From assembly GCF_003970675.1 (NCBI RefSeq), contig NZ_CP034562.1, positions 620,001 to 684,000 on the forward strand: DNA of 64,000 nt, given 5' to 3'. Below, piece after piece: positions 63,992 to 64,000 of this stretch. Under the pieces are notes generated by a model. The model saw nothing but the letters and a program-made list of their open reading frames with translations, was not told the DNA's origin and did no database searches. Numbering within the stretch: the stretch's first letter is position 1; each line of letters begins with the position of its first letter. The DNA comes from Flammeovirga pectinis (GTDB taxonomy: Bacteria > Bacteroidota > Bacteroidia > Cytophagales > Flammeovirgaceae). Position numbers and translations under genes: made by a program.

Positions 63992-64000
63992 CATGGTCTC

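Overview
The window is AT-rich DNA from a member of the Bacteroidota, most likely a marine polysaccharide degrader of the Cytophagales/Flammeovirga type. The genus is inference; no rRNA is present. Supporting signs are three proteins with C-terminal type IX secretion (T9SS type A) sorting domains, many lipoproteins with Bacteroidota-style signal peptides, a MoxR/Bat operon, a CotH-like secreted protein, secreted sulfatases, and large beta-1,3-glucanases built with FN3 and carbohydrate-binding modules. No tRNA, rRNA, CRISPR array, prophage or plasmid gene was seen.

Layout. 1-10.5 kb: 3' part of a sensor histidine kinase, an M20 peptidase followed by an outer-membrane DUF5686-type protein that lacks a normal start codon, a lipoprotein, an MBL-fold/DUF1295 pair, a YceI protein, an MFS transporter and a DUF3592 protein. 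10.5-14 kb: a haloalkane dehalogenase divergent from a MetR-like LysR regulator, then a TetR/GNAT pair with a clear operator. 14-27.5 kb: two paralogous secreted sulfatases flanking an oppositely oriented fused MFS/spermidine-synthase-like membrane protein, then a small secreted protein and a tightly packed MoxR-DUF58-DUF4381-VWA-VWA/TPR-BatD operon. 27.5-31 kb: a YD-like repeat lipoprotein, an OmpL47-repeat secreted protein and a small KTSC-like protein.

31-43.4 kb is a beta-1,3-glucan degradation locus on the minus strand: a GH64 enzyme and a giant GH81 enzyme, both carrying FN3 and CBM56-like modules and a T9SS tail, behind a propeller/Y_Y_Y/LuxR sensor-regulator. The two enzyme genes share a decamer at the same distance from the start codon, and the GH81 upstream region holds clustered TTAAGTG motifs. 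43.6-52 kb: a 2OG-Fe(II) oxygenase, a third sulfatase of another subfamily (CSPTR), a CotH-like T9SS protein, and gcvP. 52-64 kb: mostly minus-strand housekeeping and regulatory genes (phosphoesterase, DUF3050, DUF1059, transglutaminase, AraC, methionine aminopeptidase, DUF3267, SMP-30-like, Crp-like, ABC-F) plus a plus-strand DUF1801 gene.

The clearest discrete event is an intact 1,317-bp IS4-type insertion sequence (57045-58361) with 14-bp perfect inverted repeats and a 5-bp target duplication. It interrupts a short-chain dehydrogenase gene; removing the element and one target copy restores a 268-codon reading frame exactly. The best candidate for an under-described system is the association of twin sulfatases and a 187-residue secreted protein with the Bat operon, which may be a chaperone or maturation machine for these exported enzymes. 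That link is inference from gene order.
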